Origin: Tetragenococcus koreensis
GTDB lineage: Bacteria > Bacillota > Bacilli > Lactobacillales > Enterococcaceae
Assembly: GCF_003795145.1 (NCBI RefSeq)
Contig: NZ_CP027786.1
Coordinates: forward strand, 1,488,001 to 1,552,000
DNA: 64,000 nt
Direction of reading: 5' to 3'
Shown here piece by piece: positions 1 to 8,613 of the stretch. The notes beneath the pieces are model-generated. The model did no database searches and was not told the DNA's origin. It saw only the letters and a program-made list of their open reading frames with translations. A program made the position numbers and the translations under genes. Position 1 is the stretch's first letter. Each line of letters starts with the position of its first letter.

Positions 1-660
1 ATCACTGATATGCTTAACCATAGACAAATCATGGGCAATGAAGAGATACGTTAGGTTATGTTCTTTTTGTAGATCTTGTAATAAATTAACTACTTGAGCT
101 TGGATAGATACATCCAAAGCAGAAATAGGTTCGTCACAAATAATAAATTTAGGATCTACAGCTAAAGCACGTGCAACTCCGATACGCTGACGTTGTCCAC
201 CAGAAAATTCATGGGGATAACGTGTCCCATGGTTAGGATTTAATCCTACTGTCCTTAGAAGTTCGTTCACTCGCTCAGCACGCTCTTTGTCCGATTTTGC
301 TAAACCATTGATGTCGATTCCTTCAGCAATGATATCCCGAACTTTCATCCGTCCGTTCAAAGAAGCGTAAGGGTCTTGAAAGATCATCTGAACATCTCGT
401 CGGAAAACATTCATTTCTTTTTTTCCATGTAACTTCATGACATCTTTACCGTCAAATTCGATCGTACCATCAGTCGGATGGTTCAAGCGTATGATCGATC
501 GTCCAGTAGTGGATTTACCACTACCCGATTCGCCAACCAAACCAAACGTTTCGCCTTCATAGATGTGAAAAGTAATATCATCGACCGCTTTTACTTCATC
601 TTTTCGGCCCGTATTAAAATATTGTTTTAAATTTTTTACGTCTAATAATACTTTTTTCAT
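1..660 (-). CDS. oppF: Oligopeptide ABC transporter ATP-binding protein OppF (partial)
   Basis: This is the N-terminal part (about 220 residues) of the second ATPase of an oligopeptide importer; the C-terminus lies beyond the left edge. It powers peptide uptake at the inner face of the membrane together with OppD. The Walker A motif GESGSGKST, the Q-loop region [12 protein letters not shown], the signature SGGQRQR and the Walker B region FIICDEP are all present, and the visible part ends just after the switch histidine in FIAHDLS. The ATG overlaps the oppD stop codon as ATGA, so the two genes are translationally coupled. It is the last visible gene of oppBCDF. The call is secure; only the peptide preference is unknown. 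Confidence 0.95.
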   Translation of the reverse strand, partial: MKKVLLDVKNLKQYFNTGRKDEVKAVDDITFHIYEGETFGLVGESGSGKSTTGRSIIRLNHPTDGTIEFDGKDVMKLHGKKEMNVFRRDVQMIFQDPYASLNGRMKVRDIIAEGIDINGLAKSDKERAERVNELLRTVGLNPNHGTRYPHEFSGGQRQRIGVARALAVDPKFIICDEPISALDVSIQAQVVNLLQDLQKEHNLTYLFIAHDLSMVKHISD

Positions 661-1712
661 TTACTTTCCTCCATTTCCGGCTGCTTTTTCTTTTTGAATT
701 CTTCCCAACGCAACAAAATTTCTTTTGGCGGTTCCACTTTAGGTGCTTGTGGAGCTAATAACCAAGTTGCTGCTTTATGGGTGCTAGTTAATTCAAAAAA
801 TGGTGGTTGTTTTTCCGTATCAATTTTCATAGCATATTCATTTCTAGGATAAAAAGCATCTCCGGTAGGTGGTTCTAATAAATCCGGTGGTGTTCCTGGA
901 ATAGCAGTCAAACGGTCCCCTGTTCCTTCTAAAGTTGGCATAGAACCTAAAAGTCCCCAAGTATAAGGGTGTTGTGGATTATAAAAGATCTCAGTAGCTG
1001 TGCCGATTTCCACAATTTTACCTGCATACATAACTGCAACGCGATCTGCAACATTAGCTACAACCCCTAAATCGTGGGTAATAAAGATAATTGAAGAATT
1101 CACTTTTTGTTGAATATCTTTCAATAATTCTAAAATTTGTGCTTGGATCGTCACATCTAATGCGGTAGTTGGTTCATCAGCAATCAATATTTCCGGATAA
1201 CAAATCAAAGCAACTGCGATAACAATCCGTTGACGTTGTCCACCGGAAAATTGGTGCGGATAATTTTTCAATCGTTTTTTAGCATTGGGAATTCCTACAA
1301 GTTCTAATAATTCCAAAGCTTTTTGTAAAGCATCTTTTTTAGATACTTTGGTATGTTTTAAGAGAGATTCAGCAATTTGTTTGCCAATCTTCATGGTTGG
1401 GTCAAGTGAAGTCATTGGATCTTGGAAAATCATCGAAATTTCTTTTCCACGAATTTTTTGCATTCGTCTTTCAGAATTTTTTAAAATATCTTCTCCACCA
1501 AACAAAATTTCACCATTTTTTACAAGCGCATTACTCGCTAATAGGCCCATGATACTTCTGGTTGTTACTGACTTTCCACTACCTGATTCGCCTACAATAG
1601 CCAGCGTTTCACCTTCATATAAATCAAAACTTACATCACGAATCGCTTGAACTTCTCCGGCAAAGGTAGCAAATGAAATTTCTAAATCTTTTACTTCTAA
1701 AACTTTTTTCAT
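657..1712 (-). CDS. oppD: Oligopeptide ABC transporter ATP-binding protein OppD
   Basis: This ATPase of 351 residues pairs with OppF to drive oligopeptide import. It has Walker A GESGSGKS (about residues 41-48), the signature SGGQRQR, Walker B ILIADEPT and the switch histidine in ITHDLG. The C-terminal oligopeptide/dipeptide extension typical of OppD carries RLTAIPGTPPDL. I place the start at the ATG reading MKKVLEV because a GGAG lies eight bases upstream; the in-frame GTG three codons earlier is too close to that site. It begins five bases after the oppC stop and overlaps oppF by four bases, so oppBCDF is one operon. Confidence 0.96.
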   Translation of the reverse strand: MKKVLEVKDLEISFATFAGEVQAIRDVSFDLYEGETLAIVGESGSGKSVTTRSIMGLLASNALVKNGEILFGGEDILKNSERRMQKIRGKEISMIFQDPMTSLDPTMKIGKQIAESLLKHTKVSKKDALQKALELLELVGIPNAKKRLKNYPHQFSGGQRQRIVIAVALICYPEILIADEPTTALDVTIQAQILELLKDIQQKVNSSIIFITHDLGVVANVADRVAVMYAGKIVEIGTATEIFYNPQHPYTWGLLGSMPTLEGTGDRLTAIPGTPPDLLEPPTGDAFYPRNEYAMKIDTEKQPPFFELTSTHKAATWLLAPQAPKVEPPKEILLRWEEFKKKKQPEMEESK

Positions 1713-1717
1713 CGTAT

Positions 1718-2761
1718 TCACTCCTTCATCTTCGGATCAAACGCATCTCGTAAACCATCTGCCAACAAATTGAATCCGATCATAATGACTGAAAGGACTA
1801 CAGCTGGTATTGCCATTTGATAAGGTAAGAACAAGAATGTTTTATACCCATCATTTAATAATGTCCCAAGAGAAGCAGAAGGTGGCTTCAGCCCTAGCCC
1901 AATAAAGCTTAGGAAGGCCTCGAAGAAAATTGCCTCTGGAATACTAAACATCATCTGGACAATAATAACGCTAGAAATATTAGGTAGAATATGTTTAAAA
2001 GCAATTTTGGACCTACTTTCTCCTAAAGTTGTGGCAGCCAAGACGAACTCTTGATCCTTTAACTTGAGCGTCTGGCCCCGAACAATCCGCGCCATCGGAA
2101 TCCAGTTGGTGATGGCCATCGCAGCTACGATTGAAAAGATCCCGGGTTTAAATATAACTAACATCAAGATCATGACAACCAAGTTCGGAATTCCCGATAA
2201 GACTTCTAAAATCCGCTGCATAATGGTATCAACTCGCCCGCCTAACAAGCCAGAAATGATCCCATAGGTGACCCCGAAAACAATATCCAGTGCAGCCGCA
2301 ATAAAAGCAATCAATAAGGAAATGCGCACGCCCATAAATAGTCGACTTAATAAATCTCTTCCTAATCCATCTGTCCCAAGATAAAAATGGACATCATCCG
2401 GAACGTTGGCAGCCTCATATTTATCAACCATTTGACCACCGACCTCTGAAACTCCATTCAAACCATTAATATCAATTCCCGGAATTTTAGGAGGTAAGTT
2501 TATATAGCTGACATTTTGCTCGGTTGGATCATGAGGTGTAGCAAAAATCGTTACCACCGAAATTAAAATGACAATCAAAAGAAAGATCGATGAGAAGACA
2601 GCCGCTTTATTTTTTTTCAAACGTCGCCATGAATCTTGTAAAAAGTTCAGTGAAGGCGCCGTGATAGCCTCACGCTCAACTTTGGTACTTTTTTCTAACG
2701 GCTCAAATTCAGAAGACGGAATTTGCTCTAATTGGTCTTTAGTATAATTTGTATCTTCCAT
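1718..2761 (-). CDS. oppC: Oligopeptide ABC transporter permease OppC
   Basis: This 347-residue membrane protein is one half of the translocation channel of the Opp importer. A long cytoplasmic N-terminus is followed by a first membrane segment (about residues 52-74), an extracytoplasmic stretch and a block of further helices holding the permease loop (EAFLSFIGLGLKPP region) that docks onto the ATPases. Length and layout are normal for OppC. Its ATG overlaps the oppB stop codon as TAATG. It works with OppB, OppD, OppF and one or both OppA-type lipoproteins encoded upstream. Confidence 0.95.
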   Translation of the reverse strand: MEDTNYTKDQLEQIPSSEFEPLEKSTKVEREAITAPSLNFLQDSWRRLKKNKAAVFSSIFLLIVILISVVTIFATPHDPTEQNVSYINLPPKIPGIDINGLNGVSEVGGQMVDKYEAANVPDDVHFYLGTDGLGRDLLSRLFMGVRISLLIAFIAAALDIVFGVTYGIISGLLGGRVDTIMQRILEVLSGIPNLVVMILMLVIFKPGIFSIVAAMAITNWIPMARIVRGQTLKLKDQEFVLAATTLGESRSKIAFKHILPNISSVIIVQMMFSIPEAIFFEAFLSFIGLGLKPPSASLGTLLNDGYKTFLFLPYQMAIPAVVLSVIMIGFNLLADGLRDAFDPKMKE

Positions 2762-3702
2762 TATCCACGACTCCCTTCTGATACACGAATACGAGGATCA
2801 ACAATACCGTATAACACATCGACAACAAAGATAATAGCCACTAACATTGTTGAATAAAGAATGGTTACTGCCATAATTGTTGGATAGTCATTGGTCATAA
2901 TTGATTTAACAAATTGTTCACCGATCCCAGGTATTGCAAAAATATTTTCTACCACTAGGGAACCTGTCATTAATCCTACTGCTAAAGGACCAAGCAACGT
3001 TAAGATAGGGATTAAACTGTTACGTAATCCATGTCTAAAAGCTGTTTCCCAGCGACTTAACCCTTTTGATTTAGCTAATTCAACCTGGTCACTGTGTAAT
3101 ACTTCGACCATTTCGGTTCGTATAAAACGAGCGGAATCCGCCAAAGGTGACATTGCTAAAGCTAATGTAGGTAAAAGCGTATAAGCAAAACTATCCCATC
3201 TTGCAATTGGTAAAATTTCTAATTTGATAGCAAAAACATATTGTAGTAATACAGCAAATACAAAGTTAGGGATAGAACGACCTAAGATAGCAATTAAGGT
3301 ACTCAAAGTATCCACCCATGTATTTTGTTTCATTGCTGAAATTGTCCCTAAAATGATGCCAAAAATGGTCCCAAAGCCAATTGCTTGCAGCCCTAATTGA
3401 ACAGATGGACCAATACGTCCGCCTAACAAACTGGATACTGCTTGGTTTTTAAATTGGAAGGAGATACCAAAATCACCATGCATAATGTTTATCAAGTAGT
3501 TCCCATATTGTACGATCATCGGCTGATCCAGCCCCATTTGTTTATTTAATAGGGCAATTTGTTCTGGGCTTAATTTTTCAGCGTTAGTATATGGTGTTCC
3601 AGGCAAAAACTGCATCATGAAAAAGGTGATCGTTGCAATCAGCCATAAAGTGATTGCCATGAAAAACACACGCTTTAATAGATATTTAATAAAATCATTC
3701 AC
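2761..3702 (-). CDS. oppB: Oligopeptide ABC transporter permease OppB
   Basis: This 313-residue membrane protein is the other channel subunit of the oligopeptide importer. It starts with the usual N-terminal helix (FFMAITLWLIATITFFMM), has the early GTPYTNAEKLS segment typical of OppB/DppB and the permease docking region near the C-terminus. The start is a GTG behind a G-rich site (GGGG, seven bases upstream). It is the first gene of oppBCDF; a divergent small membrane-protein gene lies 87 bases upstream, so the operon promoter must sit in that short gap or the operon must read through from the oppA genes past a strong hairpin. Confidence 0.95.
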   Translation of the reverse strand: MNDFIKYLLKRVFFMAITLWLIATITFFMMQFLPGTPYTNAEKLSPEQIALLNKQMGLDQPMIVQYGNYLINIMHGDFGISFQFKNQAVSSLLGGRIGPSVQLGLQAIGFGTIFGIILGTISAMKQNTWVDTLSTLIAILGRSIPNFVFAVLLQYVFAIKLEILPIARWDSFAYTLLPTLALAMSPLADSARFIRTEMVEVLHSDQVELAKSKGLSRWETAFRHGLRNSLIPILTLLGPLAVGLMTGSLVVENIFAIPGIGEQFVKSIMTNDYPTIMAVTILYSTMLVAIIFVVDVLYGIVDPRIRVSEGSRG

Positions 3703-3789
3703 GTTTTTTCCCCCTATTTTTTTGACTTCTGAACAATATTTTTATACATTAGTTCTATCCTTATTTTTAAAACAAGAAAGGAAACTATC

Positions 3790-4125
3790 ATGCGAATAAA
3801 AAAAAGTTCTTGGATCATCAGCCTAACAATTTTGTTAGTCAGCTTATTGCTTACAATCATCCAAAAAGATTTTTCCTTAACTGCTCTGTCAGATAATTTG
3901 TTTCTTTTTACACTATTTTTTCTGATCGTCGGCGGTTTTCTTTGGGTATTTTCTTCTGGATTTTTCGATAATTTTCAACGATCTTTCAAGAGAAGAAATA
4001 AAAAAACCAAAACAGCTGGTATGAAATTGTCAGAAGTCGGTCGGTCCAGCTTTCGTTTCTGGCTAGAACCTGCAGGAATTCTATTTTTATTAAGCCTGCT
4101 GACATTGCTATTAGCAATATTTTAA
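3790..4125 (+). CDS. DUF3899 family small membrane protein
   Basis: This 111-residue protein has three predicted membrane segments: residues 9-25, 36-56 and 93-111. Between the last two lies a basic cytoplasmic stretch (KRRNKKTK). The segment GFFDNFQRSFKRR matches the conserved signature I associate with DUF3899, a family of unknown function found in bacilli and lactic acid bacteria. It is the only plus-strand gene inside the opp locus, separating oppBCDF from the oppA genes, and it ends at a bidirectional terminator. The ATG is preceded by AAAGGAAA. No function can be assigned from sequence. Confidence 0.8.
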   Translation: MRIKKSSWIISLTILLVSLLLTIIQKDFSLTALSDNLFLFTLFFLIVGGFLWVFSSGFFDNFQRSFKRRNKKTKTAGMKLSEVGRSSFRFWLEPAGILFLLSLLTLLLAIF

Positions 4126-4130
4126 TCAAT

Positions 4131-4180
4131 AAAGACTGAGACGCTGCTAATTAGCAGTCATTTGTCTCAGTCTATTTTTT
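4131..4180. terminator. Bidirectional terminator between DUF3899 gene and oppA1
   Basis: A ten-base stem AGACTGAGAC / GTCTCAGTCT encloses a second small palindrome (CTGCTAATTAGCAG) and is followed by ATTTTTT on the plus strand. The convergent oppA gene ends 22 bases beyond, so it may serve both directions. Confidence 0.8.
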
Positions 4181-4201
4181 ATCTTGAGATTGTCTTGAAA
4201 A

Positions 4202-5863
4202 CTATTCTTCTATTGTAATCCATTTGAAATCATATTGCGCGCCTGCTGGATGAGCAACCAAACCATTTACTTTATCAGCTCTCATATGCGCAGTAGCTTT
4301 TTGATACAATGGAACAACACCTTGTTCTCCCATAATAATTTTTTCCGCTTCTACCAAGTTATCCCAACGTGCTTCTGAATCATTGGCATTTTCATTCGTT
4401 GCTTGCTCAATTTGTTCGTCATATTCATCATTACTCCAATGACCACGGTTATAGGAATTGCCAGTTTGGAATAAATCAAGGAAACTACTTGGGTCAGCAT
4501 AGTCAGCACCCCAGCCGCCAATAGTTAAGTCAAAGTCACCTTCATTTGAACGATCTAAGCGAACCGAAAATGGTACAGAATTTAAATTAATATTTACGCC
4601 GTCTAAATTTGACTCGATGGATTCTTGAATAAACTCTTGGGATTTTTTAGATTTGTCTGTATCATCGGACAATAAGTCAACGTCTAATGAGTCGATATCT
4701 AATTCTTCTTTAGCTTTTTCCCAATATTCTTGTGCTTTGTCCTCGTCAAATTCTAATTGGTCTCCAGCATCTTCAGTAAACTCGCTATTACCATCAGGAC
4801 TCGTAGACATATCTTCAGGTACTAAACCAACAGGTGCCAATGAACCATCCGCTAAAATTGAATTTACTAAAGCTTCTCTATCAATTGAATAAGAGATTGC
4901 TTTACGTAAGTTTTCATTACGGTATGGTGAATCTTCATCTTCTTGGTTCATTTCTAAATAGAAAGTAGAGGCTTCGGGTTGACTCACATACTCTGGATCA
5001 TTCGCCATCTGTTGAGCTAGTTCTCCATCCAATTTAACGTCATCAGCTTGTCCATCTTGGAATAAATTCAAAGCAGTAGAGGCTTCTTTTACGACGGATA
5101 CGTTAACTCTATCTAGGGCTACGTTATCTTGATCCCAGTACTCATCATTTTTTTCATAAGTCCAGTCAGTATCTGAACCAGGACCATCAAAATCAGCTAA
5201 AGCAAAAGGTCCGTTATAGACTGAGTTTTCGCTAGTAGATGCATAGTCATCGCCAAATTCTTCAACTGCATCTTGATTTTGTGGGAAGAAGATTGGAAAA
5301 GCAAGCAAGTTATCAAAATAATCAAGTGGTTTATCCAATGTGATTTCTAATTCATAATCGTCAACTGCTTCAATACCTAGTTCTTCTGGATCCTTCTCAT
5401 CATTTATAATTTCTTCTCCGTTTTCAACTGCTTCAAAAAGATAGGCATACTCTGCAGCTGTTTCTGGGTCAACGGTACGTTGCCAACCAAAAACATAATC
5501 ATCTGCCGTTACTGGGTCACCATTTGACCATTTTGCATCTTCACGCAATTTGATGTTATAGGTTGTTCCGTCTTCTGAAACGTCCGCTTCTTCTGCCGCT
5601 CCAGCAGGTTGAGGCGTATCATTTTCGTCCAAACGATAAATACCTTCATAAACATTATTTAATGCCGAAAAACTAACCGTATCTGTTGCTTGCGATAAAT
5701 CTGCGGTTGGCATTTCTTGTTCTTCTACAAAGTTAAATTCGTTTTCTCCAGAACCGCCTCCTGCAGCTTCATCATCGCCTGAATCTTGTGTTGAGCCAGT
5801 TGTACAACCAGCAAGAACCAAGGTACATACTGCAAATAAACTAAAAACATATTGCTTTTTCAC
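4202..5863 (-). CDS. oppA: Oligopeptide-binding lipoprotein OppA (copy 1)
   Basis: This 553-residue extracytoplasmic solute-binding protein captures peptides and delivers them to OppBCDF. The signal peptide ends in a lipobox (LVLAGC), so the mature protein is lipid-anchored at Cys19, and is followed by a long acidic Gly/Ser/Asp/Glu linker. The body is a family 5 binding protein (segments WSNGDPVTADDYVFGWQRT and YNRGHWSNDEYDEQIEQA). The surface is strongly acidic, fitting a salt-tolerant host. A second paralogue lies directly upstream on the same strand. The DUF3899 gene separates it from oppBCDF, so its own promoter in 5864-6023 is likely. Confidence 0.93.
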   Translation of the reverse strand: MKKQYVFSLFAVCTLVLAGCTTGSTQDSGDDEAAGGGSGENEFNFVEEQEMPTADLSQATDTVSFSALNNVYEGIYRLDENDTPQPAGAAEEADVSEDGTTYNIKLREDAKWSNGDPVTADDYVFGWQRTVDPETAAEYAYLFEAVENGEEIINDEKDPEELGIEAVDDYELEITLDKPLDYFDNLLAFPIFFPQNQDAVEEFGDDYASTSENSVYNGPFALADFDGPGSDTDWTYEKNDEYWDQDNVALDRVNVSVVKEASTALNLFQDGQADDVKLDGELAQQMANDPEYVSQPEASTFYLEMNQEDEDSPYRNENLRKAISYSIDREALVNSILADGSLAPVGLVPEDMSTSPDGNSEFTEDAGDQLEFDEDKAQEYWEKAKEELDIDSLDVDLLSDDTDKSKKSQEFIQESIESNLDGVNINLNSVPFSVRLDRSNEGDFDLTIGGWGADYADPSSFLDLFQTGNSYNRGHWSNDEYDEQIEQATNENANDSEARWDNLVEAEKIIMGEQGVVPLYQKATAHMRADKVNGLVAHPAGAQYDFKWITIEE

Positions 5864-6023
5864 ATTGCTTGCTCCTTCTTATTGGGAATTTTCAGAATTA
5901 TTTTTCTGAAGTTATATAAGATTGTAATTATTAATTATTAAAAAATCAAGAGAAAAATGCAAATAAAATGAGGAATAAATAAGTTTCATTCAAAAAAGAG
6001 CGGTTTAACAACGTTTCCCATAA

Positions 6024-6053
6024 TAAAAAAATCCCAGATATTTTATCTGGGAT
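6024..6053 (-). terminator. Terminator of the second oppA gene
   Basis: The stem ATCCCAGATA / TATCTGGGAT is followed on the minus strand by seven T residues, 18 bases after the end of the upstream oppA paralogue. It uncouples the two binding-protein genes. Confidence 0.88.
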
Positions 6054-6070
6054 CGTCATTTATTGTAAAA

Positions 6071-7705
6071 TCACTCTGTGACAAAGGTTGTTCGATAAGA
6101 AACCGTTCGACCAAATGGAAAAACTTGTAACCCTTCAAGCCGATCCGATTTTAAATAGGCAACTGCCCCTTGATATAAAGGTAGCACAGCGGCATCTTCT
6201 TCTACTAGCAGTTTTTCCATCTCTAATAATTTTTGCCAACGTGCATCGGGATCATTGGCTAAAGTCGTACGAGCTTCTTCTAATCCTTTATCATAATCTG
6301 GATTGTCATAGCCTGAAGTATTTAATCCGCTCTGAGAATCATAAAAATTCAAAAAGTCGATGGGATCTGCGTAATCAGGTGTCCAGGTGCCAAAAACTAA
6401 ATCAAAGTCACCTTCTGTTTGTAAATCTAGACGATTTTGCAAGGGCACTGATTTTAATGTGATTTTTAGACCAGGAAGGGTTTCTTCTAATTGTCCTTGA
6501 ATGTATTCAATCGTTTTTTTACTCATTGCTGCATCAGCTGAAAGTAATTCTAAAGTAATTTCATCTTGCCCCAGCTCTTCTTTCGCTTTTTCCCATGATT
6601 CTTGCGCTGCCTCTTTATCATAAGGCAAAAGATCACCGTTTTCTTCTCGGAAATCTTCATCTGTTGAAGGGTCCTTAGCAAAATCAGATGCCACAAAACC
6701 ATCTAATGGCTTAGACCCATCAGCTAAAATGTTTTTGGCAAAGTTTTTCTTGTCGATTGCTTGCAAAATAGCTTTTCTGGCATTTACATTGCCAGTGACT
6801 TCTCGTTCTTGGTTAGGGCTTATATAGCCAACCAGCGCTTTAGGTTCGAAGTATGCTTGTTTGGCATCCTGATATTGTTGCGCGTAAGTATCTGCTAATA
6901 AAGTATAATCCAATTGGTCATCGTTAAATAAGTTGGTTCCGGTAGCCACTTCTTTTACTACTTGCACATTGATTGTTTCCATTTGGACATTGTCTTGATC
7001 CCAATATTCCGGATTTTTTTCTAGTGTCCAAGTTTCATTATTACCATCCCAATCGTTAATTACGAAAGGTCCATTGCCAATAAAGTTTTCAGTGCTGGTC
7101 CCATATTGTTTTCCTTTATCTTCTGCAAATTCTTTTTGTTTAGGCATAAAAGGAGTTCCCGTCAGAATTTCAGGTAAAAAAGGCAATGGATCTTCTAGTT
7201 GAAGCTCCAAAGTACTATCATCAGTTGCTTTAGCGCCTAATTCATCCACATTTTTATCGCCCTCACGAATTTTTCGGCCATTTTTTAAAATATCCATTCG
7301 GTTACTACTGCTAGACGCTGTATCAGGATCAACTACCGTTTGAAACGCATAGACAAAGTCCGCTGCTTTAACCGGAGTGCCATCACTATAGTTCGTATCT
7401 TTTAACTTAAACGTATATGTTAGCCCGTCATCGCTAACTTCTGGCTCTTCACTGGCTAAAGCTAATTCTGGTTCACCGCCTTCATCATAACGATACAAAC
7501 CTTCTGTTACTTGACCTATCATATCGGAACTATTCACATCGGTATATTGAGCACTATCTAAAGTGGTCAACTCACCTGAAAGCGAGACCGAAATTTCTTG
7601 TGCCGCTGAACCAGCGCCCGAATTCCCATCTTCAGTATCCTCATTATTAAAACAACCAGTAAGTATAAATAATGTTGTAACCAACAAAAAACCTAACTTT
7701 TTCAT
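6071..7705 (-). CDS. Oligopeptide-binding lipoprotein OppA-like (copy 2)
   Basis: This 544-residue family 5 solute-binding lipoprotein has a lipobox LTGC at the end of its signal peptide (lipidated Cys18) and then an acidic linker. It keeps the same blocks as the first copy (NPEYWDQDNVQMETINV, GSKPLDGFVASDF, PDYADPIDFLNF), but the two are clearly diverged paralogues. It ends at its own terminator and starts 12 bases after the stop of an amidotransferase-like gene, so those two genes are probably co-transcribed. It likely gives the shared OppBCDF channel a second substrate range; this is inference. Confidence 0.9.
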   Translation of the reverse strand: MKKLGFLLVTTLFILTGCFNNEDTEDGNSGAGSAAQEISVSLSGELTTLDSAQYTDVNSSDMIGQVTEGLYRYDEGGEPELALASEEPEVSDDGLTYTFKLKDTNYSDGTPVKAADFVYAFQTVVDPDTASSSSNRMDILKNGRKIREGDKNVDELGAKATDDSTLELQLEDPLPFLPEILTGTPFMPKQKEFAEDKGKQYGTSTENFIGNGPFVINDWDGNNETWTLEKNPEYWDQDNVQMETINVQVVKEVATGTNLFNDDQLDYTLLADTYAQQYQDAKQAYFEPKALVGYISPNQEREVTGNVNARKAILQAIDKKNFAKNILADGSKPLDGFVASDFAKDPSTDEDFREENGDLLPYDKEAAQESWEKAKEELGQDEITLELLSADAAMSKKTIEYIQGQLEETLPGLKITLKSVPLQNRLDLQTEGDFDLVFGTWTPDYADPIDFLNFYDSQSGLNTSGYDNPDYDKGLEEARTTLANDPDARWQKLLEMEKLLVEEDAAVLPLYQGAVAYLKSDRLEGLQVFPFGRTVSYRTTFVTE

Positions 7706-7717
7706 AGCCTCTTCTCC

Positions 7718-8425
7718 TTATAATTTTTTCACCACATAATTAAATATCGTCATTTCATTTGGTTGAACTTCAAACGCAAAATCTGGATGCCATTGCACGG
7801 CTAATAAACGTCGTGGTTTATTTTCCACAGCTTCAATAACACCGTCTGAACAAAAGGCAGACTCTGTCAGAATGCTCGATACACGATTTAATGCTTGATT
7901 ATGAAACGAGTTAACATTTGTTTTTGCTCCATAAATCTGTTGTAAAATACTATCCTCTTGAGTGAGCAGTTCATGTGAAGGTTGTTCTTTAGGGATCGGA
8001 TTTTGCATATGTAAAATCTTGGTAAACGATCGCAGTTCTTGTTTTAAATCACCACCAAAAAAGACATTCATCAATTGCATCCCACGACAAACTGCAAACA
8101 CCGGCTTGTTTTGTAATAATGCTTCTTCTAAAAGTGCTAATTCGAAACGATCGCGAGCTTCAGAATAATCTCCTTGTACGGTTTGGGTCTGTTTATAAAA
8201 TTTAGGCGAGACATCTTGTCCACCTGCTAAAATTAACTTGTCAATTTGAGAAATGTACTCTTTGGCTAAGTCTTCTGCGCCAATAGGTAAAACAAAAGGT
8301 AACCCGCCCGCTTTTTGGACTGCCTTTACATAACCACCAGGCGTATAACTGACAGGTAAATGGTGTAACACTTCACCTGAGTCCATTACTTCATTTGCGG
8401 CAATTCCAATAATTTGGCGCCCCAT
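7718..8425 (-). CDS. Class I glutamine amidotransferase-like hydrolase (peptidase C26 family)
   Basis: This 235-residue cytoplasmic protein belongs to the gamma-glutamyl hydrolase family that includes gamma-glutamyl-GABA hydrolase PuuD. It has LILAGGQDVSPKFY, the nucleophile elbow FAVCRGMQLMN with the catalytic Cys, and a C-terminal VQWHPDF with the catalytic His. The residue after His-Pro is Asp instead of the usual Glu of the triad. The start is the ATG six bases after GGAGG; an upstream in-frame ATG abuts that site and cannot be used. Its place before an oppA-type gene suggests a role in breaking down imported gamma-glutamyl compounds or peptides, which is inference. Confidence 0.85.
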   Translation of the reverse strand: MGRQIIGIAANEVMDSGEVLHHLPVSYTPGGYVKAVQKAGGLPFVLPIGAEDLAKEYISQIDKLILAGGQDVSPKFYKQTQTVQGDYSEARDRFELALLEEALLQNKPVFAVCRGMQLMNVFFGGDLKQELRSFTKILHMQNPIPKEQPSHELLTQEDSILQQIYGAKTNVNSFHNQALNRVSSILTESAFCSDGVIEAVENKPRRLLAVQWHPDFAFEVQPNEMTIFNYVVKKL

Positions 8426-8524
8426 ATGCATCCTCCTTTCTCTTTACTTGGTAAAATCATAGCTTTTTGGTTTACATCTGTCAACAAATGAATCTACAAA
8501 AAATAAAAGACAATTTTTGGCTAT

Positions 8525-8569
8525 TAAAAAGGGCCAAACGATTTCAAATAGCATGAAATCGTTTGGTCC
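8525..8569 (-). terminator. Terminator of ftsK/spoIIIE
   Basis: A 16-base stem (GGGCCAAACGATTTCA with its near-perfect complement at 8554-8569) is followed on the minus strand by CTTTTTAATAG, 45 bases after the translocase stop. Confidence 0.9.
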
Positions 8570-8613
8570 TACTTTTTAATCGTCCAAACAACGTTTAAAC
8601 TAGTCAGCTGAAT

